Of a stretch of DNA of 64,000 nt, positions 26,297 through 36,280 are shown piece after piece; the stretch's first letter is position 1; each line of letters opens with the position of its first letter. The position numbers were made by a program, and so were the translations under genes. The stretch covers positions 3,596,001 to 3,660,000 of the forward strand of contig NZ_CP030771.1 in NCBI RefSeq assembly GCF_006088715.1, written 5' to 3'. Source of the DNA: Streptomyces sp. YIM 121038 (GTDB lineage Bacteria; Actinomycetota; Actinomycetes; Streptomycetales; Streptomycetaceae). The notes beneath the pieces were generated by a model. It was given only the letters and a program-made list of their open reading frames with translations. It was not told where the DNA came from and searched no databases.

Positions 26297-27334
26297 ATGC
26301 GTACGCGACGTGACGGGACTCGGTGGCACGGCGGGGGCGTGGCGCGGCTGCGCGGCTGGGGAGGCGTGGCCACGATGGCGCTCGCCTGCCTCCTGGCGAC
26401 CGCCCTGGTCCTGGTCCTGCCCCGGCTCAGCGACGGCGGCAGCGGCAGCGGCAACAGCGCCGCGCGGAAGGCCGGTTCGCGGGACGCCGACCAGCTCACG
26501 CAGGCCGCGCCCGCGCGCGCCGACGAGGAGTGCAAGGAGCCGGAGCGCAGCCTGCGGCCCTCGCCCAAGGACGGCCCGGTGCTCGAAGCGATCAAGAAGC
26601 GCAAGGTCAGGAAGCTGGTCGTGGGCGTCGACCAGAACAGCTTCCGCTGGGGCTACCGCGACCCGAACAAGGAGAAGGGCGAGCTGGAGGGGTTCGACAT
26701 CGACCTCGCCCGTGAGATCGCCGAACGCCTGCTCGGCGACCGGAAGGCGGTGGTGTTCCGGGCGATCCCCACCAACCAGCGCATCCCCGCCCTCCAGAGC
26801 GGCCAGGTCGACATGGTGGTCCGCACCATGACCATCAACTGCGCCCGCATCGAGCAAGTCGACTTCTCGACGGCCTACTTCGAGACCGGCCAGCAGGTGC
26901 TCGCCCCCAGGAAGTCCACGATCACCGGCTACAACGACACCCTCAAGGGCCGGCGCGTGTGCTCGGCGGCGGGCTCCACTGCGGAGGCCGCCCTCAAGGA
27001 GAAGAGCTTCGGTGCCGACATCAAGACCACGGTGCCGAACCAACTCGACTGCCTGGTACGGCTCCAGCTGGGCCAGGTGGACGCGGTCCTCACCGACGGC
27101 GCGCTCGCCGCGGGCCAGGCCGCCCAGGACCCGACGGTCGCGCTGAAGGGCAAGCCGTTCACCACCGAGTACTACGGCGTGGCGATGAAGAAGGGCGCCG
27201 ACGACCTGGTCCGCCGGGTGAACGACGTCCTGGAGGACTACCGCAAGGACGGCTGGAAGAAGTCCTACGACGACTGGCTCGCCGACGACCTGGACTCCCC
27301 GGCCCGCCCGCCGAAGCCGAAGTACAAGGACTGA
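26297..27334 (+). CDS. glnH: GlnH-like glutamate/aspartate-type substrate-binding protein, membrane-anchored
   Basis: 345 residues. Basic start, one strongly hydrophobic segment (VATMALACLLATALVLVLP, about residues 24-42) without a proper lipobox, so an N-terminal anchor rather than a lipoprotein is likely. Then a periplasmic-binding type 2 domain: LVVGVDQNSFRWGYRDPN, ELEGFDIDLAREIAERL, ALQSGQVDMVVRTMTINCAR, which is the amino-acid binding (SBP_bac_3) signature. No permease or ATPase is encoded nearby. In the GlnX-GlnH-PknG system such a protein acts as a sensor of Asp/Glu, not as a transporter part. GGAGG lies 9-10 nt before ATG 26297. Confidence 0.85.
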   Translation: MRTRRDGTRWHGGGVARLRGWGGVATMALACLLATALVLVLPRLSDGGSGSGNSAARKAGSRDADQLTQAAPARADEECKEPERSLRPSPKDGPVLEAIKKRKVRKLVVGVDQNSFRWGYRDPNKEKGELEGFDIDLAREIAERLLGDRKAVVFRAIPTNQRIPALQSGQVDMVVRTMTINCARIEQVDFSTAYFETGQQVLAPRKSTITGYNDTLKGRRVCSAAGSTAEAALKEKSFGADIKTTVPNQLDCLVRLQLGQVDAVLTDGALAAGQAAQDPTVALKGKPFTTEYYGVAMKKGADDLVRRVNDVLEDYRKDGWKKSYDDWLADDLDSPARPPKPKYKD

Positions 27335-27410
27335 CCCGACCCGACCGGACCGACCAGACCCGACCCGACCCGACCCGACGAGAACCGGCGAGTACCGGCG
27401 AGACCCGACA
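27335..27410. repeat. CGACC pentamer repeat
   Basis: Between glnH and the next gene the + strand is a run of CGACC/CAGACC units, slippage-type low-complexity DNA. Confidence 0.6.
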
Positions 27411-27461
27411 ACTGGCCCGACAGCACGCAAGAGTTGGCAACGCAGAGCGGAGAGGTGATCG

Positions 27462-28781
27462 ATGAGCGTCGCGGGACCCCCCGGCCCCGTCATGGACCGG
27501 GACGAGGTGGACCGTGCCCTTGCCCGCCTCGACGCCGAACACGAGGCGATCGAGACCTCGCTCCTCGCCCTCCAGGACCACGCCGGCCGCCGTCTGCTCG
27601 AAGGCGCCCGGCTCACCGGCACCACCCAGGAGCGGTGGCTCGGCGCCGAGCGCCAGATCACGCTCCTGTGGACGTACTTCGACGCGTACGCGGGCGCCCT
27701 GCGCACCGCCCGTGAGGTGCGCGAGCGCAGGCGCTGGCCCAGCCGCGACGACCTGACGGAGCTGACGCTGCTGCTTCGCGGCGAGAGCGTCACGCTCGCG
27801 GGCGGGTCCGCGTCGGGCGCCGCCCCCTCGATCACCGGCCCCGCCAGGCTCACCGAGCGGTTCACCCTCGAAGAGCTGGTCGCGCGGATGAACGACCTGT
27901 ACGCGCACTCCCTGGACACGGTCGTCGCCGCCGACGCCGTCTGGTCGGCGCTGCCCGCCCGCATCGACCTGCTCGCCGCCGAGCTCCAGCGCACCCGGCA
28001 GCTCGCGCACTCCGTGGGCGTGCGCCCCGGCGAGCACCCCTCGGGCGACGACCTGGAGAGCATCACGCGGGAGCTGGCCCTGCTGCGCGAGCAGGTGGTG
28101 TCCGACCCGCTCGCGTTCTGGCAGCCCGCGCCGGGCAGTTCGGCCCCCGGCGGCGGCCGCCCGCACACCGACCGCTACGACACGGCGGCCCGCGCCCTGG
28201 AGGACGTGCGCCGCGAGATCGACGCCGTGCTCACCGTGCGCCAGGACGCCGAGGCCCGGCTCGGCAAGCTGCGCGACCTCCTGTCGCGCGCGGACCGCAC
28301 CCTCGCCGAGGCCCGCTCCGCGCGCGGCGAGGTCCTCGCGAAGATCGCGGCGTCCGAGGTGCCCGCCGTCTCCGGGCCGCCGACGGCCCTCCAGGAGCAG
28401 CTGGCCATGGCCGCCGACTACCGCCGCAACGCGCAGTGGCACCGGCTCTCGCCGCTCCTCGAGTCCCTGGAGCAGAAGGCCGAGGACGAACTCCTGCGCG
28501 CCCGCGAGTCGCTGACCGCCGTCACCGCGCCGCTCGCGGTCCGCGCGGAGCTGCGCGGCCGCCTCGACGCGTACAAGGCGAAAGTCGCCCGGCACGGCCT
28601 CGCCGAGGACCCGTTCCTCATCGAGCGGTACGACACCGCGCGCCGGATGCTCTGGAGCGCGCCGTGCGACCTGCGCGTCGCCGAGCAGGCCGTGCTGCGC
28701 TTCCAGCAGGCCGCCGCCGAGGCCCTGGCACCGCGGGTCCCGCAACCGGGCGGGCCCGCCGACCGGAGGGGGGACGCATGA
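27462..28781 (+). CDS. Helical protein of unknown function in the PknG locus
   Basis: 439 residues, nearly all alpha-helical with long charged heptad-like stretches (RALEDVRREIDAVLTVRQDA, DEDELLRARESLTAV-like segments); no signal peptide, no membrane helix, no catalytic motif. It ends in a 4-bp ATGA overlap with the kinase gene, so both are made together. Ribosome binding site GGAGAGGTG is well placed before ATG 27462. It is likely a cytoplasmic scaffold or coiled-coil partner of the kinase; this rests only on position and shape. Confidence 0.75.
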   Translation: MSVAGPPGPVMDRDEVDRALARLDAEHEAIETSLLALQDHAGRRLLEGARLTGTTQERWLGAERQITLLWTYFDAYAGALRTAREVRERRRWPSRDDLTELTLLLRGESVTLAGGSASGAAPSITGPARLTERFTLEELVARMNDLYAHSLDTVVAADAVWSALPARIDLLAAELQRTRQLAHSVGVRPGEHPSGDDLESITRELALLREQVVSDPLAFWQPAPGSSAPGGGRPHTDRYDTAARALEDVRREIDAVLTVRQDAEARLGKLRDLLSRADRTLAEARSARGEVLAKIAASEVPAVSGPPTALQEQLAMAADYRRNAQWHRLSPLLESLEQKAEDELLRARESLTAVTAPLAVRAELRGRLDAYKAKVARHGLAEDPFLIERYDTARRMLWSAPCDLRVAEQAVLRFQQAAAEALAPRVPQPGGPADRRGDA

Positions 28782-31399
28782 GCGAGCACACGGCCGGAGG
28801 GCCCGCGGGGCCGCGGCCCTGCCAGCGGCCCGGCTGCACCGGCGCGTACGAGGACGTGGGCGGCGGCGAGCTGTACTGCGACACCTGTGGGCTCGCCCCG
28901 GTCGTCTCGCCGCAGGGCATGGTGGGCTCGCCCGCGACCGGCATCACCGGCGGCGCCAAGGGCTCGGGCGCCTCGGGCCGGTCCGCCTCCGCCCGCTCCA
29001 CGCGCGGCAGTTCGCGCTCCTCGCGCTCCCAGTCGTCGCGCCGCTCGGTCTCCGGCCGCCTGTCGCGCTCCCTGTCGGGGCGCACGTCGTCGCGGTCGGT
29101 CTCCGTGCGCAGCTCGGGCACGTCCAGCGGCTCGTCGGCCCGCGCCCGCCTCGGCATGGGCCTGGTCGCGGTGCCGGGGGTGCCGCGCCCCGACCCGCGC
29201 GGCGCGGTGCAGCGCGACCCCGAGGTGCCCGAGCGCAAGCGGTTCTGCTCGCGCTCCGACTGCGGCGCCCCGGTGGGCCGCGCGCGCGGCGACCGGCCGG
29301 GGCGCACGGAGGGCTTCTGCACCAAGTGCGGCCACCCGTACTCCTTCGTGCCCAAGCTGCACCCGGGCGACGTCGTGCACGGCCAGTACGAGGTCGTGGG
29401 CTGCCTCGCGCACGGCGGCCTCGGCTGGGTGTACTTGGCGGTGGACCGCGCGGTGTCCGACCGCTGGGTGGTCCTCAAGGGCCTGCTCGACACGGGCGAC
29501 CAGGACGCCATGGCCGCCGCGATCGCCGAGCGCCGCTTCCTCGCCGAGATCGAGCACGCCAACATCGTGCGGATCTACAACTTCGTGGAACACCTGGACC
29601 AGCGCACGGGCTCCATGGACGGCTACATCGTCATGGAGTACGTGGGCGGCAAGTCCCTCAAGGAGATCGCCAACGGCCGCCGCACCCCGGGCGGCAAGCG
29701 GGACCCGCTGCCGGTCGAGCAGGCCTGCGCGTACGGCATCGAGGCCCTGGAGGCCCTCGGCCACCTGCACAGCCGCAACCTGCTGTACTGCGACTTCAAG
29801 GTCGACAACGCCATCCAGACCGAGGACCAGCTCAAGCTGATCGACATGGGCGCGGTCCGCCGCATGGACGACACCGAGTCCGCGATCTACGGCACGGTGG
29901 GCTACCAGGCGCCGGAGGTCGCGGAGGTCGGCCCCTCCGTGGCGTCCGACCTGTACACGGTGGCGCGCACCCTCGCGGTCCTCACCTTCGACTTCCAGGG
30001 CTACACCAGCGTCTTCGTGGACCTGCTGCCCGACCCCGACCACATCGAGGTCTTCCGCCGGTACGAGTCCTTCTACCGGCTGCTCGTCCGGGCCACCGAC
30101 CCCGACCCGGCCCGCCGCTTCGCCTCGGCGCAGGAGATGGCCGAGCAGCTGACGGGCGTCCTGCGCGAGGTGGTGGCCCTCCAGAGCGGCCGCCCGCGCC
30201 CCGCGCTCTCCACCTTGTTCGGCCCGGAACTGAAGGTCACGGACACGGAGCTGTTCGGCGAGGTCGAGGGCGAGGTCTCGGTCCTCGGCTCGCGCGTCGT
30301 CGTCGCTCCCGCCGCGGGCCCCGCACCCGCCCCCGCCGCCGCTCCCGCCGTGCCCCACGCCCGTGCGGCCGGGGCCCCCGGCGAGGAGAACGGCGCCCCG
30401 GCGGCGGTCCCCGTCCCCGTGAAGCCCCTGGACGCCCCCGCCGCGGCCCTGGCCCTGCCCGTCCCCAGAGTCGACCCCGCCGACCCCAACGCGGGCTTCC
30501 TCGCGGGCCTCGTGGACTCCGCGGGCGGCGGCGAACTCCTGGCCGCCCTCCAGGCGGCCCCCGCCCGCTCCGCCGAGCTCCGCCTGCGCGAGCTCCGCGT
30601 CCGCCTCACCCTGGCCGAGCACGTGCTGGCCGCGGGCGCCCTGGAGGACCTGGAGCGGGACTACCCGGACGACTGGCGGGTGGTCTGGTACCGGGGCGTC
30701 GCCGCCCTCGCCACCGGCGACCACGAGAACGCGGCGCTGTCCTTCGACGCGATCTACGACGCGTTCCCCGGCGAGCCCGCGCCCAAGCTCGCCCTCGGCC
30801 TGTGCGCCGAGGTCCTCGGCCAGCTGGACAACGCCGCCGAGTACTACCGCCTCGTGTGGACCACCGACCCCAGCTACGTCAGCGCCGCCTTCGGCCTGGC
30901 CCGCGTCCAGCTGGCCACCGGTGACCGCGCGGGCGCCGTACGGACCCTGGAGTCCGTGCCGGAGTCGTCGATCCACTACACGGCGGCGCGGGTCGCCGCG
31001 GTGCGGGCGCGGCTGCGACGGCGTATGACGTTCGACACGGCCCAGGGGCCGGGAGCGGGCTTCCTGGACGACCTGACGGCCGCAGCCGGGCAGGTGGAGG
31101 CCCTCGCGGGCTTCGGGCTCGACGCGGTGCGCAGGGAACACCTGTCGACCGAGGTGCTCGGCACCGCGCTCGACTGGGTACTCTCCGGTAGGCACTCTGG
31201 TCACGCTTCCGCCCCGTCGACGGCCCACGGCGACCGGCACGCGCGGACCGTACTGCTCGGCAGCGATCTGGACGAGCGCGGCCTCCGGTTCGGTCTGGAG
31301 CGCGCGTACCGGACGCTCGCCCGGCTCGCCCAGGGTGGCGAGGAGAGGATCGAACTGGTGGAGCGGGCAAACCGTTTCCGCCCCCGGACGTGGGTGTGA
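28778..31399 (+). CDS. pknG: PknG-like serine/threonine protein kinase
   Basis: 873 residues. N-terminal zinc ribbon with Cys15, 20, 34, 37; a Ser/Arg-rich linker of about 80 residues; a second rubredoxin-like site with Cys157, 162, 181, 184, then the kinase domain starting YEVVGCLAHGGLGWVYLAVD. Lys234 is the ATP Lys; the catalytic loop is YCDFKVDN with Asp339 and Asn344 (no Arg before Asp, as in PknG); DMG at 356-358 replaces DFG. The C-terminal third is TPR-type (AALATGDHENAALSFDAIYD, EYYRLVWTTDPSYVSAAFGL). The architecture is that of mycobacterial PknG, which phosphorylates the FHA protein GarA/OdhI to regulate 2-oxoglutarate metabolism. Confidence 0.95.
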   Translation: MSEHTAGGPAGPRPCQRPGCTGAYEDVGGGELYCDTCGLAPVVSPQGMVGSPATGITGGAKGSGASGRSASARSTRGSSRSSRSQSSRRSVSGRLSRSLSGRTSSRSVSVRSSGTSSGSSARARLGMGLVAVPGVPRPDPRGAVQRDPEVPERKRFCSRSDCGAPVGRARGDRPGRTEGFCTKCGHPYSFVPKLHPGDVVHGQYEVVGCLAHGGLGWVYLAVDRAVSDRWVVLKGLLDTGDQDAMAAAIAERRFLAEIEHANIVRIYNFVEHLDQRTGSMDGYIVMEYVGGKSLKEIANGRRTPGGKRDPLPVEQACAYGIEALEALGHLHSRNLLYCDFKVDNAIQTEDQLKLIDMGAVRRMDDTESAIYGTVGYQAPEVAEVGPSVASDLYTVARTLAVLTFDFQGYTSVFVDLLPDPDHIEVFRRYESFYRLLVRATDPDPARRFASAQEMAEQLTGVLREVVALQSGRPRPALSTLFGPELKVTDTELFGEVEGEVSVLGSRVVVAPAAGPAPAPAAAPAVPHARAAGAPGEENGAPAAVPVPVKPLDAPAAALALPVPRVDPADPNAGFLAGLVDSAGGGELLAALQAAPARSAELRLRELRVRLTLAEHVLAAGALEDLERDYPDDWRVVWYRGVAALATGDHENAALSFDAIYDAFPGEPAPKLALGLCAEVLGQLDNAAEYYRLVWTTDPSYVSAAFGLARVQLATGDRAGAVRTLESVPESSIHYTAARVAAVRARLRRRMTFDTAQGPGAGFLDDLTAAAGQVEALAGFGLDAVRREHLSTEVLGTALDWVLSGRHSGHASAPSTAHGDRHARTVLLGSDLDERGLRFGLERAYRTLARLAQGGEERIELVERANRFRPRTWV

Positions 31400-31401
31400 G
31401 G

Positions 31402-32751
31402 ATGTCGGAAATGCACCAACCGGCGGCCCTGTCGACGTGTCCCAGCTGTGAGTGGCCCCTGGATACGGGCGACTTGTACTGCGGCGCGTGCGGCTACGAC
31501 CTCTCGGCGGCTCCGGTGTCACCGGACGACCGCCCCACGCTGGTGATCAACGGCTTGCCCCGCACCGCCCCCGAGCCCCCGGCGGCTCCCCCCGCGGCGC
31601 CCCCGGACGGGCCCGACGCGTGGCCCGCCGCCCCCGACGCCGCGCGCGGCGCCCGGGGCGACATCGCCGCGAGCGAGACCCAGGACGCCGACGACGTACG
31701 CGTGCGGGAGAGCGCCGACGCGCGGGACGGGCACGCGGGCCGGGACGAGGCGGCCGAGCCCGACGACTATCCGCTGCCCGCCCCCGATCCGCGCGCCGGG
31801 GCCCCGGCGGCCCCCGCGGCCGAGCCCGCCGCGGAGACCAAGGTCTGTGTCGCCTGCCGCGCGGGCAGCGTCGCGCCGGACGGCTACTGCGAGAACTGCG
31901 GGCACGCCCAGCCGCGCGAGCGCGACCACATGGAGCGGGAGCTCGACGCGGTCGCCGCCGTCAGCGACCGCGGCCTGCGCCACCACCGCAACGAGGACGC
32001 CTTCGCGATCTCCACGGCCGCCCTGCCCGACGGCTCCCCCGCCGTCGTCGCGATCGTCTGCGACGGCGTCTCCTCGGCGACCCGCCCCGACGAGGCCTCC
32101 GCCGCCGCGGCCCGCGCCGCCGACGCGTCCCTGCGGGCGGCCCTGCCGCGCGGCACCCATCCGCAGCAGGCCATGCACGACGCGATCGTCTCCGCCGCCG
32201 ACGCCGTCAACGCCCTCGCGGACGAGCCCGCCGCGGCCCGCGAGCACCACCCGCACCAGAACGCGCCCGCCTGCACCCTCGTCGGCGCCGTCGTCACCGG
32301 CGGCCTCCTCGTCGTCGGCTGGGTCGGCGACAGCCGCGTCTACTGGGTTCCCGTCGACCGCACGGGCCCCGCCGTCCGCCTCACCGAGGACGACTCCTGG
32401 GCCGCCCAGATGGTCGCCGCGGGCCTGATGAACGAGGCCGAGGCGTACGCCGACGAGCGCGCCCACGCCATCACGGGCTGGCTCGGCGCCGACGCGTACG
32501 AACTGGAGCCGCACACCGCTTCCTTCAAACCGGACCGTGCGGGTGTAGTGGTGGTGTGCACCGACGGCCTGTGGAACTACGCGGAGGCGGCCGAGGAGAT
32601 GGCCGCGGCCGTGCCCGCGGACGCCGCCGAACGGCCGCTGCACAGCGCCCGGGTGCTCGTCGGCCACGCCCTCGACGGCGGCGGCCACGACAACGTAACA
32701 GTGGCGGTCCTGCCGTTCCCGGCCGCGTCGCGAGGGGCAGGATCGGCCTAG
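31402..32751 (+). CDS. PP2C family serine/threonine phosphatase with N-terminal zinc ribbon
   Basis: 449 residues. N-terminal zinc ribbon CPSCEWPL...YCGACG, a Pro/Ala linker, a second CVACRAG...YCENCG ribbon, then the PP2C domain: SDRGLRHHRNEDAFAI, VCDGVSSATRPDEA, GWVGDSRVYWVPV, VCTDGLWNYAEA and HDNVTVAVLPF contain the metal-binding acidic residues. It would oppose the kinase encoded just upstream. Start at ATG 31402, 2 nt after the kinase stop; ATG 31411 has better spacing from GAGG. The paired ribbons mirror those in the kinase and the FHA protein. Confidence 0.92.
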   Translation: MSEMHQPAALSTCPSCEWPLDTGDLYCGACGYDLSAAPVSPDDRPTLVINGLPRTAPEPPAAPPAAPPDGPDAWPAAPDAARGARGDIAASETQDADDVRVRESADARDGHAGRDEAAEPDDYPLPAPDPRAGAPAAPAAEPAAETKVCVACRAGSVAPDGYCENCGHAQPRERDHMERELDAVAAVSDRGLRHHRNEDAFAISTAALPDGSPAVVAIVCDGVSSATRPDEASAAAARAADASLRAALPRGTHPQQAMHDAIVSAADAVNALADEPAAAREHHPHQNAPACTLVGAVVTGGLLVVGWVGDSRVYWVPVDRTGPAVRLTEDDSWAAQMVAAGLMNEAEAYADERAHAITGWLGADAYELEPHTASFKPDRAGVVVVCTDGLWNYAEAAEEMAAAVPADAAERPLHSARVLVGHALDGGGHDNVTVAVLPFPAASRGAGSA

Positions 32752-32891
32752 CGGTCCGGGCGCGACGCCGTCGCCCGCGCCGGGACCTTCGTACGGTACG
32801 GGCCCCGACGGGCTGCCGTGCACCCGTACTTCATGCGCGCGCCCACACCGTGGGACCGCCGTGGGAACCGTCTCAGGGGGGAACAGCAACC

Positions 32892-34235
32892 ATGGCCAAT
32901 TTCTTCAAGTCGAGCGTCCCGCAGTTCACCGTCGACGTCTATCAGAACGAGTACCTTCCCGAGGGCGGCCGCGAGGTCAACGCGATCGCCACGGTGACCT
33001 CCACCGGCGGCGGCACCATCGGCTCCGCCGTCAGCGCGCCCCATCTGTACGCGGCGGGCCAGGGACCGGACGCCGCCGTCGCCATCATGGTCGACTGCTC
33101 GGGCTCCATGGACTACCCGCCGACGAAGATGCGCGGCGCCCGCGACGCCACGGCCGCCGCCGTGGACGCCCTGCGCGACGGCGTGCACTTCGCCGTCATC
33201 GGCGGCACCCACGTCGCCAAGGAGGTCTACCCCGGCGGCGGCCGCCTCGCCGTCGCGGGCCCGCAGACCCGCGCCCAGGCCAAGGAGGCCCTGCGCAAGC
33301 TCAGCGCGGGCGGCGGCACCGCCATCGGCACCTGGCTGCGCCTGGCCGACCGGCTGCTCTCCTCCGCCGAGGTGTCGATACGGCACGGCATCCTGCTCAC
33401 CGACGGGCGCAACGAACACGAGTCGCCGGACGCCCTGCGCGCCTCCCTCGACGCCTGCGCGGGCCGCTTCACCTGCGACGCCCGCGGCGTCGGCACCGAC
33501 TGGGAGGTGAAAGAGGTCACAGGGATCGCCTCCGCGCTGCTCGGCACCGCCGACATCGTCGCCGACCCCGCGGGCCTCGCCGACGACTTCACGCGCATGA
33601 TGGAGACGGCCATGGGCAAGGAGGTCGCCGACGTCAGCCTGCGGCTGTGGACCCCGATGGGCGTCGAGATCGTCTTCGTCAAGCAAGTGGCGCCCACCGT
33701 CGAGGAGTTGACCGACCGGCGCACCGAGGCCGGGCCGCGCGCGGGCGACTACCCGACCGGGTCCTGGGGCGACGAGTCCCGCGACTACCACGTCTGCGTC
33801 CGGGTCCCGGGCGCCGAACTCGGCCAGGAGATGCTCGCCGCCCGCGTCTCCCTGGTGGTGCCGCAGCACGACGGCACCGTACAGACGCTGTCCCAGGGCC
33901 TGGTGCGGGCGGTGTGGACCGACGACCTGGCAGCGTCCACCTCCATCAATCCGCAGGTCGCGCACTACACCGGCCAGGCCGAGCTGGCCCAGGTGATCCA
34001 GCAGGGCCTGGACGCCCGCAAGCTGGGCGACCTCGACGGCGCAACGGCCAAGCTGGGCCGGGCCGTTCAGCTCGCGAGCGCCTCCGGCAACGAGGACACC
34101 GCGAAGCTGCTTTCGAAGGTGGTGGACGTCGTGGACGCCACGACAGGTACTGTTCGATTGAAGGCGCGCGTCGCCGAGGCCGACGAGATGACGCTCGAGA
34201 CGCGCTCGACGAAGACCGTGCGCGTGAAGAAGTAG
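32892..34235 (+). CDS. vWA domain protein
   Basis: 447 residues, cytoplasmic. The von Willebrand A domain begins near residue 60 with the MIDAS motif DCSGSMD (Asp68, Ser70, Ser72), then GGTAIGTWLRLADRLL and HGILLTDGRNEHESPDALRA. A beta-rich domain follows (about 240-370), and the C-terminus is helical, TPR-like (YTGQAELAQVIQQGLDARKL). Such proteins assemble with partner proteins in a metal-dependent way. It lies between the phosphatase and the FHA protein. ATG 32892. Confidence 0.9.
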   Translation: MANFFKSSVPQFTVDVYQNEYLPEGGREVNAIATVTSTGGGTIGSAVSAPHLYAAGQGPDAAVAIMVDCSGSMDYPPTKMRGARDATAAAVDALRDGVHFAVIGGTHVAKEVYPGGGRLAVAGPQTRAQAKEALRKLSAGGGTAIGTWLRLADRLLSSAEVSIRHGILLTDGRNEHESPDALRASLDACAGRFTCDARGVGTDWEVKEVTGIASALLGTADIVADPAGLADDFTRMMETAMGKEVADVSLRLWTPMGVEIVFVKQVAPTVEELTDRRTEAGPRAGDYPTGSWGDESRDYHVCVRVPGAELGQEMLAARVSLVVPQHDGTVQTLSQGLVRAVWTDDLAASTSINPQVAHYTGQAELAQVIQQGLDARKLGDLDGATAKLGRAVQLASASGNEDTAKLLSKVVDVVDATTGTVRLKARVAEADEMTLETRSTKTVRVKK

Positions 34236-34376
34236 CACGAGCCGGCGAACGTGTCCCTCGTCATACGACGGCACGGAGCGTCGTGATACGACGGCGCAGT
34301 ACAGCTACGTCTGCCCGTACCGGACAAGCACCGCACACGGCCCTCGGGCCGGAGAAGGAGAGGGGGAAGCGCCGAC

Positions 34377-36260
34377 ATGCCGACCTGCCCGAACGGACAC
34401 CAGTCGGGTTCCGACGACTGGTGCGAGGTCTGCGGTCACCGCATGGCCGGTGCCGTACCGCCGCCGCCTTCTCCGCCGCCCCCGGCCGCCGGGTACGGCT
34501 ACCCGCCGCCGGGGCCCGGTGGCCGGCCCGGTCCCGGGCAGCCCGGTCCGCCGCCCGCGCCCGGCGGCCGCCCGCACCTGTCCGCGGTGCCGGACCGCGA
34601 GCCCCAGCTGTGCCCCCAGTGCCGCACCCCCCGCGAGGCGAACGCGCCGTTCTGCGAGGAGTGCCGCTGGAACTTCCTGACGAACACGGCGACGTCGTAC
34701 ACGCCCGCCGCGCCGAACCCGCCGCTGCCCACGTCCGCGGGCATGCCCGGCCCCGGCGGGGCGCCCGGCGGCCCGCCGCGGCCCGGCTTCGACGGGTCCG
34801 CTGGGCCTGGCGGGCCCGGTCCGCACGGTGGCCCCGGCGGTCCTGGTGGGCCTGGTGGCCGCGGTCCGTTCGGTGGTCCCGAGGGGCCCGGCGGCCCCGG
34901 GCGTGCGCCGGGTGGGCCCGGCGGTCCTGGTGGTCCTGGTCCGTTCGGTGGGCCCGGGGGTCCTGGCGCGGCCGGGGGCCCCGGTGGGCCGGGTGGTCCC
35001 GGCGGCCCCGGGGGTCCTGGCGCGCCTGGCGGCCGTGGGCCGTTCGGTGGGCCTGACGGTCCCGGTGGGCCCGGCGGCCCGGGTCCGGGTGGTCCCGGTC
35101 CGGGTCCGGGTGGCCCTGGCGGTCCCGGTGGGTTCGGTGGCCCGGAGGGTCCCGGTAGGCCGGGCGGTCCGGGCGGTCCCGGCGGCCCGGGCGCGGGCGG
35201 TCCCGGTCCGGGTGGTCCCGGTCCCGCGGGTGGCCCTGGTCCGTTCGGTGGCCCGGAAGGCCCCGGCGGCGCCCGTCCCTTCGGCGAGGGCCCCGGTGGG
35301 CCTGGCGGCGGACCCGGTGGCCCCGGCGGGCCCGGTGGCCCCCGCCCGTTCGGCGGCCCGGAAGGCCCCGGTGGTCCCGGCGGCCCCCGTCCCTTCGGTG
35401 GCCCCGGTGCCCCGAACGGCCCTGGCGCGCCCGAAGGCCCCGGCGGGCCGGGCAGCGGTCCTGCCGGGCCCGGTGGCCCCGGAGGCTCCGGCGGCCCCAA
35501 CCCCGGTTCCCAGTTCCCCCCGTCCGCGGGCTCCGGCTCCGGCCACGACCCCTTCGACTACCAGGGCTCCCGCCCCTCGCAGGTGAACCGCCCCGCCGAG
35601 CCGATCCCGCCCTTCGGCGGCGGCCCGTCCGCGCCGCCGCCCGGCGGCCCGGAGAGCGGCGCGCCGCAGGGGTTCCAGCAGGGTCCCCCGGCGCCGCCCG
35701 CGTTCCCGCGCGAGACCGGTGCCCCGCAGGGGCCCCCGCCGCCGGGCCCCGGCCCGTCGGGTCCGCTGACCGGTGGCGACGACTGGGTCCTCTCGCCTCC
35801 CTCGGCCGAGGCCCCCGCACAGGGCTTCCCGCCCCAGGGGCAGCCGCAGGGCCCGGGGACCTGGACCGCGACCGTCGGCCCCGACCGCGAGTACTTCATG
35901 GCGATGATGCAGCGCAGCGGCCCCGAGGCCGCGGGCCTGAACCTGCCCGCGTACTCGCCCGAGCAGCACCGCCCGCTGGTCGGCAACCAGGTCACGATCG
36001 GCCGCCGTCGGCACTCCACCGGCGACACCCCCGACATCGACCTGTCGGTGCCGCCGGAGGACCCGGGCGTATCGCACCAGCACGCGATCCTGGTCCAGCA
36101 GCCCGACGGCGGCTGGGCGGTCGTCGACCAGAACTCGACCAACGGCACCACGGTCAACGGCGGCGAGGAGCCCATCCAGCCGTTCGTCCCCGTCCCGCTC
36201 CAGGACGGCGACAAGGTGCACGTGGGCGCCTGGACGACGATCACCGTCCGCCGCGACTGA
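34377..36260 (+). CDS. FHA domain protein with zinc ribbons and collagen-like Gly/Pro linker
   Basis: 627 residues. N-terminus [20 protein letters not shown] and later [20 protein letters not shown] are zinc ribbons. Residues about 140-380 are almost only Gly, Pro and a few PFGGPEG units, an unusually long collagen-like repeat. The C-terminal FHA domain (about 535-620) has [11 protein letters not shown], the SHQHAIL motif and [10 protein letters not shown], the residues that bind phosphothreonine. By analogy with GarA/OdhI it may be the target or reader of the upstream kinase, though GarA is far smaller and lacks the linker. ATG 34377 follows GGAGAAGGAGAGGGGG. Confidence 0.9.
   Translation: MPTCPNGHQSGSDDWCEVCGHRMAGAVPPPPSPPPPAAGYGYPPPGPGGRPGPGQPGPPPAPGGRPHLSAVPDREPQLCPQCRTPREANAPFCEECRWNFLTNTATSYTPAAPNPPLPTSAGMPGPGGAPGGPPRPGFDGSAGPGGPGPHGGPGGPGGPGGRGPFGGPEGPGGPGRAPGGPGGPGGPGPFGGPGGPGAAGGPGGPGGPGGPGGPGAPGGRGPFGGPDGPGGPGGPGPGGPGPGPGGPGGPGGFGGPEGPGRPGGPGGPGGPGAGGPGPGGPGPAGGPGPFGGPEGPGGARPFGEGPGGPGGGPGGPGGPGGPRPFGGPEGPGGPGGPRPFGGPGAPNGPGAPEGPGGPGSGPAGPGGPGGSGGPNPGSQFPPSAGSGSGHDPFDYQGSRPSQVNRPAEPIPPFGGGPSAPPPGGPESGAPQGFQQGPPAPPAFPRETGAPQGPPPPGPGPSGPLTGGDDWVLSPPSAEAPAQGFPPQGQPQGPGTWTATVGPDREYFMAMMQRSGPEAAGLNLPAYSPEQHRPLVGNQVTIGRRRHSTGDTPDIDLSVPPEDPGVSHQHAILVQQPDGGWAVVDQNSTNGTTVNGGEEPIQPFVPVPLQDGDKVHVGAWTTITVRRD
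34800..35510 (+). repeat. GGNCCNGGNGG-type coding repeat for the Gly/Pro linker
   Basis: About 700 bp of degenerate GGTCCTGGTGGGCC/GGCCCCGGCGG units encode the collagen-like linker of the FHA protein. Codon choice is mixed (GGT, GGG, GGC), unlike flanking genes, which suggests expansion or recombination between units. Confidence 0.8.
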
Positions 36261-36280
36261 CCCCACCGCGCACAGCACGA

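Noticed and set aside
28436..28777. Longer start of the PknG-like kinase
   Set aside because: The extension overlaps the upstream gene in another frame; ATG 28778 gives the ATGA coupling and begins before the zinc ribbon.
34305..36278. 657-residue minus-strand frame opposite the FHA gene
   Set aside because: Low-complexity Thr/Arg/Gly product mirrors the Gly/Pro repeat on the other strand; no domain.
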